From JBDIBB01 sp039812685 (lineage in GTDB: Bacteria; Acidobacteriota; Vicinamibacteria; Vicinamibacterales; JAFNAJ01): a DNA stretch of 46,761 nt. Below, piece by piece: positions 8,561 through 17,178 of this stretch (its first letter is position 1; each line of letters opens with the position of its first letter). The notes below the pieces were generated by a model. That model saw nothing but the letters and a program-made list of their open reading frames with translations, was not told the DNA's origin and did not search any database. The stretch spans positions 1-46,761 of the forward strand of contig JBDIBB010000017.1 of NCBI GenBank assembly GCA_039812685.1. The letters are read 5' to 3'. The position numbers and the translations under genes are program-made.

Positions 8561-11242
8561 CTACCGGGCCGCGGGACTCTTCGAGAGCGCGAGCAGGTTG
8601 GCCAGCAGGCGATACGCGCCCGGCACGCCGTAGGGCAACTGCCGGTGGAACGCGTAGGCGAAGTAGGTGTAGTGGCCCTTGCCGTACCGCGCGTAGAGCC
8701 AGCCGCCCTTCTGCGGCGCCTGACCCTTGTCCCAGGTCTCGATGATCGGCGTGTAGTGGGCGTCCCAGCTCGCCCAGAACTTCGAGCCGCGCTGTTCCAC
8801 CCAGCCGTCGAAGTCGGCCTTGGTGATCTTGTTCGGCCAGTTCAGCGCCTGGTGATCGGGCGCGAGGATGGTCACCGGCGAGTCCTCCTCGGAGACCTCC
8901 TCGGCGCGCGGACCGTGTTCGGCGGGGTAGGGCGCGAACTTCGCGGGGATCAGCTCCTGCGTGTTGTAGAGCACCACCAGGTTGCCGCCGTCCTTCACGT
9001 AGTCGAGCAGCCGCTGGTTGTACGTCTTCAGATCCTCGCGAACCGCGTAGGCGCGGGTGCCGGTCACGATCGCGTCGAACGGCTTCAGGTCGGCCGACGC
9101 CAGCATCTGCTCGTCGAGCAGCGTCACCCTGTAGCCGAGCTGCGCGATGGCGGCCGGGTTCGTGTCGCCCACGCCCATCACGTAGCCGACGTTCAGGTTG
9201 GGCGCGGTGAGGACGTCGATGCCCGTCACCTCCGCCGTGGCCGGCCGGTAGAGATAACGAACTTCGAGGTCGCGGTGGTCGATCGTCTCGTAGCCCTCGC
9301 GGTACTCGCGCCCGCCGACGGTGGCAACGGCCTGCACCGTGTACGCCCGGTTCTCGAGCGAGGGCACCGTCACGGTGAACGCGAAGTGAGCCTTCTCGCC
9401 GGCGCGATTGAACGACAGCGCGTGTTGCGCGGGCGACGCCGTCCAGCCCGGCGGGAGCGTCAGCGTGAGCTGCCCCGCGATGGCGCCTTCGTTGTTGTTG
9501 AGCACCTCCACCTGCAGCGCCACCTGCTTGCTGGCGGCTGCCAGGGGGATGACGGCCGCCGGCGGCGTGACGCTCACGCTGAGCGCGGGCACCACGCGCA
9601 CCTCGCGCAGGACGTCGCCGTAGGGCAGCTTCGGCTCGCGTCGCCGTACCACTTCCCGCGCCTCCACCGGCACGCCGTTCACGGTGTACTTCACCACGGC
9701 CACCAGCGGCGGTGCCGATACCGGCCGGCCGAACTGCGACGGATCGTCGATGCGGTACCGGTTGTCGCGCACGCTGGGCCGCACGAAGTAGGGTTTGCTG
9801 CTCAGCGCCGCGTCCGGCGGCACCGTCACCGCGAAGCGGCGGCTGGCCGAGTCGTTGAGGCCGAGCGTGGCGAGCGTTCCCGCCGGCGCGTCCACCTTCC
9901 ATCCGGCCGGCGCCTGCAGCGACAGCTCCGTGGGCGTCACCTGCGGCTTCCCGCGGTTCGTGAAGCGGACCAGCACCTCGAAGGCCTGTCCGGGCACCGG
10001 CGCCGGCATCGCCGGCGGCGGCGCGAACATCGCCATCATCCCCGTCGGCTCGGGCACGCCGGCAGGCTGCGCGCGCGCGGTGAGCGCGACGCCGAGCGCC
10101 GTGTTGATGGCGTCCTGGAACTGCTCTTCCTTGATGCGCAGCACGTGCCGCGCATCGGGATCCTCGATGCCGGCGATTGCCTTGCGCGTGGCGGCGAGCC
10201 CCTCGGCCAGCGCCGGCACGGCGGCGGAGGGATCCTGCAGTGTGAAGGTGGCGGCCGACTTCTTCGCCGCGGCATCGATGGCGCCGAGCAGCGCGGCCGC
10301 GCCGGCAGGCTCCGGCCTGCGCAGCGCCTTGAAGAGGCCCGGCAGCGAGGTGTCGATGCCGTCGAAGAACCCGCTCTCCCGCGCCGGCAGGCCATCGATG
10401 GCCGCGGCCGTCCGCTTGTAGTAGCCCAGGGCCGGACCTGCCACGGGGTTGTAGCGCCCGCTGGTCTGGCTGCGCTGGAAGCTCAGGCCGAGCCGCGCGA
10501 AATCGCTGTAGGATGCGCCCAGCCACGGCGCGTATTCGCCCGGATCGACCTTGACCGTCCAATCCTCGTCCGCGCGCATGCCGCCGATGTAGACCTTGGC
10601 CGCCTGCCACGGCCGCAGCCCCTCCTTGATCTGCTCGGGGAACACGTTCGGATCGGCGGCCGCCTTCGCGGCCTCCTGCGTCAGCAGGCCCGCCGTCTGA
10701 TGGTTGCCGTGGCCATCGCGCTGGTTGCCCTGGAAGCGCGAGACGATGACGAGCGGGCGCTCCGTGCGGATGAGGCGCACGACGTCGCGCATCACGTTCT
10801 CGCGGCCCCACATGTCGAAGGCCTCTTCGAGCCGCTTGCTGAACCCGTAGTCGATCATCGACGTGAAGTACTGCCGGTCGACGCCGTAGTAGCGGTCGGC
10901 CACCAGCAGTTCCTCGGTGCGGATCAGGCCCAGCCCGACGAAGAGCTGCGGGCCGATGGCGTTGTCGCCCGACTCGCCGCGGTTGAGCGTGAGCAGCGCC
11001 ATCCGCGCGCCCACGCCGCGGCTGAGCTGCGCCAGCACCCCGCCGTGCTCATCGTCGGGGTGCGCCGTCGTGTGCAGCGCGCTGGCGGTGGTCTGCAGCT
11101 TCTGGATCTTCTGCCAGGCGCCGTCGGCGCCTTCGTCCTGCGGCAGCGTCTGCGAGCGCAGCGGCATCGTGAGGATCGCGACGGCCGCGAGAATCGCCAC
11201 CGGGGTGGCGCGGCGGAACAGGTGATGCGGGTGCGTGATCAT
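8561..11242 (-). CDS. Secreted PIG-L/LmbE family deacetylase with C-terminal ThuA-like region
   Basis: An 893-residue exported protein. A signal sequence covers about residues 1-30. The PIG-L zinc site HPDDE lies at 61-65, with later DGHGNHQ supplying another metal His. Family members remove N-acetyl from GlcNAc on inositol, malate, phosphatidylinositol or antibiotics. The middle (about 400-650) looks like beta-rich NEW3/Ig-like domains, and the last 200 residues resemble a ThuA/glutamine-amidotransferase-like fold. The start has AGGAG upstream. It lies between iolB and iolD on the same strand, which suggests a periplasmic role on an acetylated glycosyl-inositol. However, similar long PIG-L proteins are common in Acidobacteriota in other contexts, so that link is inference. 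Confidence 0.8.
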   Translation of the reverse strand: MITHPHHLFRRATPVAILAAVAILTMPLRSQTLPQDEGADGAWQKIQKLQTTASALHTTAHPDDEHGGVLAQLSRGVGARMALLTLNRGESGDNAIGPQLFVGLGLIRTEELLVADRYYGVDRQYFTSMIDYGFSKRLEEAFDMWGRENVMRDVVRLIRTERPLVIVSRFQGNQRDGHGNHQTAGLLTQEAAKAAADPNVFPEQIKEGLRPWQAAKVYIGGMRADEDWTVKVDPGEYAPWLGASYSDFARLGLSFQRSQTSGRYNPVAGPALGYYKRTAAAIDGLPARESGFFDGIDTSLPGLFKALRRPEPAGAAALLGAIDAAAKKSAATFTLQDPSAAVPALAEGLAATRKAIAGIEDPDARHVLRIKEEQFQDAINTALGVALTARAQPAGVPEPTGMMAMFAPPPAMPAPVPGQAFEVLVRFTNRGKPQVTPTELSLQAPAGWKVDAPAGTLATLGLNDSASRRFAVTVPPDAALSSKPYFVRPSVRDNRYRIDDPSQFGRPVSAPPLVAVVKYTVNGVPVEAREVVRRREPKLPYGDVLREVRVVPALSVSVTPPAAVIPLAAASKQVALQVEVLNNNEGAIAGQLTLTLPPGWTASPAQHALSFNRAGEKAHFAFTVTVPSLENRAYTVQAVATVGGREYREGYETIDHRDLEVRYLYRPATAEVTGIDVLTAPNLNVGYVMGVGDTNPAAIAQLGYRVTLLDEQMLASADLKPFDAIVTGTRAYAVREDLKTYNQRLLDYVKDGGNLVVLYNTQELIPAKFAPYPAEHGPRAEEVSEEDSPVTILAPDHQALNWPNKITKADFDGWVEQRGSKFWASWDAHYTPIIETWDKGQAPQKGGWLYARYGKGHYTYFAYAFHRQLPYGVPGAYRLLANLLALSKSPAAR

Positions 11243-11366
11243 GCGGACTCCTGCCTCGTGCGAAGCGATCGACGACGTGGACGGGGGAGCGAGGGCTGAC
11301 GGATGGATGAGGCGCGGGTCGTCCGGCGCGCGTCGACCCCCGGTTGCGGCGATCGGGCCGCCGGTG

Positions 11367-12263
11367 TCATCGCGCCTCCCCGGATCGCCGGTCCCGCATT
11401 CCGTGCCCGACGGGCCGGGGCACCACGGGCAGGCGCGGGTCTGGAGGCGGCCACGACGCGCGCAGCGCGGCGTAGCGCGGATCGTCGGAAGCCGCCATCG
11501 ACCGCCGCGAGCCTGCGAGCACGTTGAAATAGTACGCGTCGTAGCCGTACGCGGTGACGAACGGATGATACCCCTCGTGGATGAGCAGCAGGTCGCCGTC
11601 CTCCACCTTGTAGGTGTCGTCGATCGAGCCGTCGGCCGTGTAGAGGCGCTGGAAGCCGTAGCCCTCGGGCGCCCGCATGCGGAAGTAGTAGACCTCGTCG
11701 AGATCCACCTCGCCCGGCGGGGCGTCCACGTCGTGCTTGTGCGGCGGGTAGCTCGACCAGTTGCCGCCGGGCGTGAAGACCTCGCAGATCAGCAGGCGGT
11801 CGGCCGCCGCCGATGGCGGCAGGATGTCGATGATCTGCCGCGTGGCGTTGCCGCCGCCGCGGATCTCGTCGCCGCAGTCCTCGGGGCGGATCACCCGTGC
11901 CGGGTGGGCCGAACTGCTGGGCGCGCCGCAGTCGGCGATCTCGGTTCGCGCATCGGCCTCGATCGCGAACCTGACGCCCGGCGGCAGGTAGGCCGCGTGA
12001 GGGTAGGAGGCAAACACGTGCTCGCGCGGGCCCAGGCGGTGGGACGCGCCGCCGTTCCATCGGAGGCGGCAGTCGCCGGCCAGCAGCACGAGGCAGCGTT
12101 CTTCGCCGCCGGTCTCGTCTTCCCAGCGGTGGCCGGCGGCGATCTGCCGCACCGTGAAGTCGATCAACGGCCAGCCGGCCTGCTCGCGCGTGATGTCGAT
12201 CAGCACGCCCGAGGCGTCAGGCGCCAGCCGGTGCGAGTGGTGGAAGATCTGGTGCGTGGACAT
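11367..12263 (-). CDS. iolB: 5-deoxy-glucuronate isomerase
   Basis: IolB converts 5-deoxy-glucuronate, the product of IolD, into 2-deoxy-5-keto-gluconate. The 298-residue protein has the double-cupin layout of the KduI/IolB family. The C-terminal cupin has metal ligands in YPPHKHD, the Glu of DEVYYF, and HEGYHPF. The family phrase GGNWSSYPPHKHD is intact. The length is slightly above the usual 270 or so residues because of a polar C-terminal tail. No clear ribosome site precedes the ATG. The gap of 167 bases to the receptor gene contains the C-rich repeat described separately, so co-transcription with the receptor is plausible but not certain. Confidence 0.9.
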   Translation of the reverse strand: MSTHQIFHHSHRLAPDASGVLIDITREQAGWPLIDFTVRQIAAGHRWEDETGGEERCLVLLAGDCRLRWNGGASHRLGPREHVFASYPHAAYLPPGVRFAIEADARTEIADCGAPSSSAHPARVIRPEDCGDEIRGGGNATRQIIDILPPSAAADRLLICEVFTPGGNWSSYPPHKHDVDAPPGEVDLDEVYYFRMRAPEGYGFQRLYTADGSIDDTYKVEDGDLLLIHEGYHPFVTAYGYDAYYFNVLAGSRRSMAASDDPRYAALRASWPPPDPRLPVVPRPVGHGMRDRRSGEAR

Positions 12264-12378
12264 GGTGTCGCACGAAATGGGCTTGCGCCTTGCGTCTTGC
12301 GCCGTGCCACCGTCGCCCGACGCTCCTGTGAGGACACAGGGTCAGGGGTCGAGAGCCGAAGGCTCGAGGCCCGGGTGT

Positions 12379-12426
12379 CCCCAGGCCCCAGGCCCCAGCC
12401 CCAGCCCCAGCCCAAGCCCAAGCCCC
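12379..12426. repeat. C-rich/G-rich microrepeat with G-quadruplex potential after the receptor stop
   Basis: Nine runs of three or four C on the plus strand are separated by AG, AAG or AGG. On the minus strand, which is the receptor's mRNA sense, this reads as repeated GGG(G) runs with 2-3 base loops. It begins four bases beyond the receptor stop codon. A sister tract lies at 18217-18241. Confidence 0.75.
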
Positions 12427-12430
12427 AAGC

Positions 12431-15400
12431 CTAGAAGTAGAACTTCACCGCCAGCTGCATCTCTCGAGGTGAGCCGACGGTGCTCGTGATCTTCCCGAAG
12501 GTCGTCGGGTTGTCGACGTTGCTGCCCGGCAGCGAGAAGTTGACGTTGTTGAACAGGTTGAACACCTCCCAGCGCAGTTCGAGCCGGCGGGCGCCGCCCA
12601 TCGGGATCGAACGGAACACCGAGAAGTTGGTCGCCTTGAACCCCGGCCCGCGCACCGAGTTGATGCCGCAGTTGCCGTAGGTGAACGGGGCGGTCGGCGC
12701 GAAGGCCGACAGCAGGATCCAGTTGTCGATGGTCTGGTCGTCGGGGACCGGGTTGCCCACGCAGTTGGCCACCGAGATGCGGCCCGAGCCGGCGCCGGCG
12801 CGATCGTTGGATCCGACGGTGAACGGGCGGCCGTCGCTGATCGTCACGATGCCGTTCACGTTCCAGTTGCCGGCGATGGCGCCGAGCAGGCCGCCGGGAT
12901 CCTTGGCGCGGCCCTTGCCGAAGGGCAGTTCGTAGCTGAAGCTGCCCGAGAAGCGCCGGGGCACGTCGAAGGCCAGCGGGCCGTAGTTGCGCTCCGGGTC
13001 GTAGGCGTTGATCGGGTACTGACCGCCGCCGCCGCCGTCGGCCGAGAGGTGGTCCAGGAAGTCGCCGAGCGCACGCCCGTAGGTGAACGAGGCGGTGTAG
13101 GCAAAGCCCTTCATGAACCGGCGCTGCAGCCGGATCTGCACCGAGTGGTAGTCGGTCTTGCCGAAGGTGGACACCTGCTGGAGGAACGCCGACCCGTAGC
13201 CGTACTTTGCGTAGGGGAACGTCACCGGCCCGACGCCGGGCGTGGCGATGACGCCCTGGTTGAGGTTGATCATCCGGCGGCCGTTGCGCGTCTGGTTGCC
13301 GACGTACTCGACGGCGAGCACCGTGCCGTCCCAGAGTTCGTACTCGGGGCCGACGCTGAACTGCCGGACCATCGGCGTCTTCTGGTCGGGGCTCTGGATG
13401 CGCCACTGGACCAGCGCCGGGTTGATGTCGGAGGCCGAGACCGGCACGAAGCCGTTGCGCAGGACCGCGGCCGGGGCGTCGTTGCGCGTGTTGGCGGTGA
13501 TCACCACGTCGGCGAGCTGCGGCGGGTTGAGCGCCATCTGCGCCTCCGAGCCGTAGCGATCCGTGTGCTGGTAGAAGATGCCGAAGCCGCCGCGCACCAC
13601 CAGCTTGTCCATGGGGTGCCAGGTGACGCCGAGGCGGGGCGCGAAATTGTTGCGGTCGGGATGGATCAGCGCGCGCTCGTAGACGCTGCCGTCCTTCATC
13701 GCGGTGATCCGCTGGCCGTTGGACGGGTCGATGTTCGTCAGCAGGCCCTGCCGGTCGATCATCGGCGTGAAGTACTCGTAGCGCAGCCCGTAGTTCAGGG
13801 TGACGCTCGGCGTGACGCGCCACGAGTCCTGCCCGTAGACCTGCCAGCCGTCGGTGAAGAGCCGCGCCTCGTGCAGCAGCGTCACGCGCTGCTGGGTCGC
13901 GAGGCCGAGCAGGAAGTCGCCGATGCCGACGTTCGTGTAGCGGCCCGAGGAGAACGTCATCAGGCCGTTGAGCGCGGCGAGGTCGATGTAGTCCACCGAG
14001 TCGCGACGCCGCTCGAGGCCGAACTTCAGGTCGTGGCTGCCCCTGGTCCAGGAGAGGTTGTCCGAGAACTGCCACACCCAGGATTCCTGGAACTGCGGCC
14101 GGAAGAACGGTCCGCCGATGCGCGTGAGCCCGCCGATGTTCATGTGCGGCAGCCCGCCGCTGTAGCGCGGGTTGGTGGGCAGGCCCGTGATGCCGTACTG
14201 CGCGTTGACGTCCATGCCGAACGCCGGGTGCAGCACGTCGGAGTTGATGTCGTTCCACGAGACGCGCAGCTCGTTGACCATCGCGCTGCCGAGCACGCGC
14301 GTCCAGCCGAACACCGCGCTCTGACCGGTGATGTAGTTGAAGCTGTTGAAGTCGCCCGAGGCGACCGGGTCGCCGAGCAGCGGCTCCTCGATGCGGTTGG
14401 TGTCGCCGATGCTGTAGCGGCCGAAGAGACGATCGCGGCCGGCGCGCAGGTTCTGGTCGACGCGCACGTCGAACTGGTTGATCTTCTCGTCGATCGACTG
14501 GTTGTTGATGAAGTTCGGCAGCCCGAACGACCCCGGCGTGCCCTGCAGCGCGATTCGCGAGGCGATGTTCGGCTGGGGATAGAGTGCCATGATCTTCATC
14601 GCGACCGGGTCGAGGCACGACGGACTGATCGTCTTCGTCGCGGTGTTGACGCAGCCGGGCGCGAACGGCGTCTCGAGCATCGCCTGCGGCAGCTCGATCA
14701 GGTTGCCCTGGCGGATGAGCGGCGTCGGGACCGTGGCCAGGCCGGTCATCTCGCGGTTGGTCTGCGTCCGCTGGAACGACGCGAAGAAGAACGTGCGATC
14801 GCGGAACACCGGGCCGCCGAGCGTGCCGCCGTAGATGTCCTGGCCGAAGACCGCCTTGGCCAGTCCGGCGCGGTTGTTCTCCCACCGGTTCGCGTTCAGC
14901 GCCTGGTCGCGATAGAACTCGTAGGCGTTGCCCCGGAAGCTGTTGGTGCCCTGCTTGATCGACGCGTTGATGACGGCGCCGGCCGCGCGGCCGAACTCGG
15001 CCGAGTAGGTCCGCGTCTGCACCCGGAACTCCTCGAGCGCGTCCACCGGCGGCTGCACCACCTGCACCGAGCGCTCCTGCAGGTTCGTGGTGAACGAGTT
15101 GTTGTCGGCGCCGTCCAGCGTGTAGTTGTTCCACGTGGAGAAGTTGCCGTTGGCGTTGAATCCGCTCTCCTCGCCGCGGTTGCTGATGCCGGCCGGCGCC
15201 GGCGCCACGCCGGGCGCGAGGAACGCCAGCTCGGAGTACCGGCGCCCGAGCAGCGGGAGGTCGGTCATCGTCTGCTGCGTCACGGCGAGGCCGATGTCGG
15301 CCTTCTGCGTCTGCAGCACCTCGGCGCGCGCCTCCACCGTCACGCTCTCCGAGAGCTCGCCCACCTCGAGCCGGAAGTCGATCTGCACGCGGTCCTGGAC

Positions 15401-15706
15401 GTTCACCGTGACCGCGCGACTGAGGCCGCGCCTGAAGCCGGCCAGTTCCGCCGCGACGTCATAGCGGCCGATCTTGAGGTTCGGCATCACGTACTCGCCG
15501 CGGTCCGAGGTGATGGCCACCGCCGTCGTTCCCGTGCCCACCTGCGTCGCCGTGACGGTGACGCCCGGCAGGACGCCGCCCGAGGCGTCGCGCACCGTTC
15601 CCACGATCGACCCGGTGTCGATCTGGGCACGGGCCGGCGCGGCGACGCCGGCCACCAGCGCGAGGACGAGCCCCGCAATCAGACCCGCTGCACTCCTTGC
15701 GGTCAT
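12431..15706 (-). CDS. TonB-dependent receptor, Oar-like, with N-terminal carboxypeptidase-like domain
   Basis: An outer-membrane transporter of 1091 residues. The start at 15704-15706 has AAGGAG eight bases upstream and gives a clean signal peptide ending near APARA. Next comes a carboxypeptidase regulatory-like beta domain (GSIVGTVRDASGG through YDVAAELAGF, about residues 31-100). A plug domain of the LPLLGRRYSELAFLAPG type follows, then a long beta-barrel ending in the aromatic terminus KFYF. Such receptors import oligosaccharides or peptides with TonB energy. It heads the minus-strand inositol genes and is divergent from the LacI-type regulator. It is therefore likely the uptake gate for the substrate of this locus. 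The barrel sequence does not reveal the ligand. Confidence 0.9.
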   Translation of the reverse strand: MTARSAAGLIAGLVLALVAGVAAPARAQIDTGSIVGTVRDASGGVLPGVTVTATQVGTGTTAVAITSDRGEYVMPNLKIGRYDVAAELAGFRRGLSRAVTVNVQDRVQIDFRLEVGELSESVTVEARAEVLQTQKADIGLAVTQQTMTDLPLLGRRYSELAFLAPGVAPAPAGISNRGEESGFNANGNFSTWNNYTLDGADNNSFTTNLQERSVQVVQPPVDALEEFRVQTRTYSAEFGRAAGAVINASIKQGTNSFRGNAYEFYRDQALNANRWENNRAGLAKAVFGQDIYGGTLGGPVFRDRTFFFASFQRTQTNREMTGLATVPTPLIRQGNLIELPQAMLETPFAPGCVNTATKTISPSCLDPVAMKIMALYPQPNIASRIALQGTPGSFGLPNFINNQSIDEKINQFDVRVDQNLRAGRDRLFGRYSIGDTNRIEEPLLGDPVASGDFNSFNYITGQSAVFGWTRVLGSAMVNELRVSWNDINSDVLHPAFGMDVNAQYGITGLPTNPRYSGGLPHMNIGGLTRIGGPFFRPQFQESWVWQFSDNLSWTRGSHDLKFGLERRRDSVDYIDLAALNGLMTFSSGRYTNVGIGDFLLGLATQQRVTLLHEARLFTDGWQVYGQDSWRVTPSVTLNYGLRYEYFTPMIDRQGLLTNIDPSNGQRITAMKDGSVYERALIHPDRNNFAPRLGVTWHPMDKLVVRGGFGIFYQHTDRYGSEAQMALNPPQLADVVITANTRNDAPAAVLRNGFVPVSASDINPALVQWRIQSPDQKTPMVRQFSVGPEYELWDGTVLAVEYVGNQTRNGRRMINLNQGVIATPGVGPVTFPYAKYGYGSAFLQQVSTFGKTDYHSVQIRLQRRFMKGFAYTASFTYGRALGDFLDHLSADGGGGGQYPINAYDPERNYGPLAFDVPRRFSGSFSYELPFGKGRAKDPGGLLGAIAGNWNVNGIVTISDGRPFTVGSNDRAGAGSGRISVANCVGNPVPDDQTIDNWILLSAFAPTAPFTYGNCGINSVRGPGFKATNFSVFRSIPMGGARRLELRWEVFNLFNNVNFSLPGSNVDNPTTFGKITSTVGSPREMQLAVKFYF

Positions 15707-15991
15707 GCCAGTACTCCTTGACGTGTCGCCGGCGGTGGCGTCGTGGCCAGGATGACCCGACGACGCCGGACCTGGCGCAGGTGGGGAAGTGGGAGCCGCG
15801 GCGCGCCGGCGCGGCCGACGGGATGGTCGCGGAACGTGCGGAGACGGCAGGCCGCGTGGCGCCGGCGTCCGCACCGGCCGAAGCGCTTCGCCGGGGGCGC
15901 CACTCCGCGCCCGCCGCCGTGTTCTTCCCTCATGGATGTCCCCCGGGCAACCATGGCGCGACGTCTGCTGCAGAACTGATCGAATCGCGTA
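15707..15991 (-). other. Long 5' leader region of the receptor gene
   Basis: If the TTGACA promoter at 15992-16020 is used, the receptor mRNA has about 280 untranslated bases. The frame stays open back to 15874, but the extra residues are Pro/Arg-rich without a signal sequence, so no longer protein is supported. The only clear element inside is the palindrome at 15889-15900. I recognise no riboswitch. Confidence 0.45.
15889..15900. promoter_or_regulatory. Putative LacI-family operator A
   Basis: CGAAGCGCTTCG is a perfect 12-base palindrome with the central CG typical of LacI/GalR-family operators. It lies about 90 bases downstream of the predicted receptor transcription start and shares its core with operator B. 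The distance suggests a roadblock or looping arrangement. Confidence 0.5.
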
Positions 15992-16020
15992 AGTATTGGA
16001 CGGGGACCGGTCGGTGTCAA
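15992..16020 (-). promoter_or_regulatory. Sigma-70-type promoter for the receptor gene
   Basis: On the minus strand TTGACA (16015-16020) and AATACT (15992-15997) are spaced by exactly 17 bases. The -35 is a perfect consensus match and the -10 matches 4 of 6. It points at the receptor and iol genes. Confidence 0.6.
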
Positions 16021-16069
16021 CTGCTTTCGTGGGACACGGCGACCGGCCGCGGCTGGCGCCGGCGAGCCG

Positions 16070-16083
16070 GCGAAGCGCTTTGC
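16070..16083. promoter_or_regulatory. Putative LacI-family operator B, overlapping the regulator's own promoter
   Basis: GCGAAGCGCTTTGC is a 14-base palindrome with one mismatched pair. It has the same AAGCGCTT core as operator A. It overlaps the candidate -35 box of the LacI-family gene, 70 bases before its start, which fits negative autoregulation. Confidence 0.5.
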
Positions 16084-16107
16084 GACCGGCTGGGCCGATG
16101 GTAGACT
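16080..16107 (+). promoter_or_regulatory. Candidate promoter for the LacI-family gene
   Basis: TTGCGA at 16080-16085 and TAGACT at 16102-16107, 16 bases apart, each match 4 of 6 consensus bases. Operator B covers the -35. Confidence 0.35.
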
Positions 16108-16152
16108 CGCGCCACCCGGCGCCCGCTCCACGGATCCCCGCCCGAGGTCTCG

Positions 16153-17178
16153 ATGGCGAACATCTACGACGTCGCCCGGCTGGCGAAAGTCTCGGTGGCT
16201 ACCGTCTCGGCGGTCGTCAACGAGAGCACCTACGTCAGCGCCCCGCTGAAGGCGCGCGTCGAGAAGGCCATCCGCAAGCTCGGCTACAAGCCCAACCTCC
16301 TGGCCCGCTCGCTCGCCAAGCAGCGCTCGTTCATGCTGGGCATGATCGTCCCCGACATCGTCAACCCGTTCTGGCCCGAGGTCGTGAGGGGCGCCGAGGA
16401 CCGCGCGCACCAGGCAGGCTACACGCTGCTGCTGGCCAACACCGACGACGATCCGAAGAAGGAGGCGATCTACCTCGACCTGTTCGCCGCCAAACGCGTC
16501 GACGGACTGCTCTACACGCGGACACCGGGGCGGGCCCGGCCCGAAGCGCTCGCCCGCATCGAGCAGGGCCGCGTCCCCGTGGTACAGGTGTCGCGCCTGG
16601 TGCAGGGCCTGGCGGCCGACGCCGTGCTGCTCGATGACCGGGACGCCGCGCACGAGGCCGTCAGCCACCTGCTTCGTCTCGGGTACAGGCGCGTCGGCAT
16701 GATCGGCGGCCTCGGCGGCGTCACCCCCTCGGACCGCCGCCTCCAGGGATACCGGAAGGCGCTGGCCGACTGGCAGCGGCCGTTCGACCGCACGCTGTTC
16801 GTCGCCGGCGACTACCGGGCGCAGTCGGGCTACCAGGCCGGCATCGGCCTGCTCAAGCGCCGCCTCGACGCCGTCTTCATCTCCAACTACGTGATGGCCG
16901 TCGGCTTCATGCGCGCCCTGCGGCAGTACCAGATGCGGTGCCCGCAGGACGTGGCCATCGTCACCTGCGACGACCACGCGTGGATGGACTCCTTCTCGCC
17001 GCGGCTGACGACGGTCAACTTCCCGAAATACGAACTGGGCTACGAGGCCTGCGGCGTGCTGCTCGACCGGCTCGCCGACCGCGACCGTCCGCTCCAGACC
17101 CTGCAGCTGAAGAGCTCCCTGTCGATCCGTGAGTCGTGCGGCTACAACCTCCGCACCTCGTCCGAGGCCCAACCGTGA
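16153..17178 (+). CDS. LacI/GalR-family transcriptional regulator
   Basis: A 341-residue repressor-type regulator. The N-terminal helix-turn-helix (IYDVARLAKVSVATVSAVV, about residues 4-22) is followed by the hinge-helix segment with NLLARSLAKQRS. A periplasmic-binding-like ligand domain then runs to the end. ATG at 16153 has GAGG upstream. It overlaps iolC by GTGA and is divergent from the receptor, so it probably senses an inositol-pathway intermediate or the imported glycoside and controls both directions. Repression is inferred from family habit; the ligand is unknown. Confidence 0.9.
   Translation: MANIYDVARLAKVSVATVSAVVNESTYVSAPLKARVEKAIRKLGYKPNLLARSLAKQRSFMLGMIVPDIVNPFWPEVVRGAEDRAHQAGYTLLLANTDDDPKKEAIYLDLFAAKRVDGLLYTRTPGRARPEALARIEQGRVPVVQVSRLVQGLAADAVLLDDRDAAHEAVSHLLRLGYRRVGMIGGLGGVTPSDRRLQGYRKALADWQRPFDRTLFVAGDYRAQSGYQAGIGLLKRRLDAVFISNYVMAVGFMRALRQYQMRCPQDVAIVTCDDHAWMDSFSPRLTTVNFPKYELGYEACGVLLDRLADRDRPLQTLQLKSSLSIRESCGYNLRTSSEAQP

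Noticed and set aside
8195..11299. A 1034-codon open frame on the plus strand
   Set aside because: It is antisense to the PIG-L gene and iolD, rich in Arg, His and Ala, and has no motif. Long opposite-strand frames are expected at this GC content.
13049..15721. An 890-codon plus-strand frame
   Set aside because: Antisense shadow of the TonB-dependent receptor.
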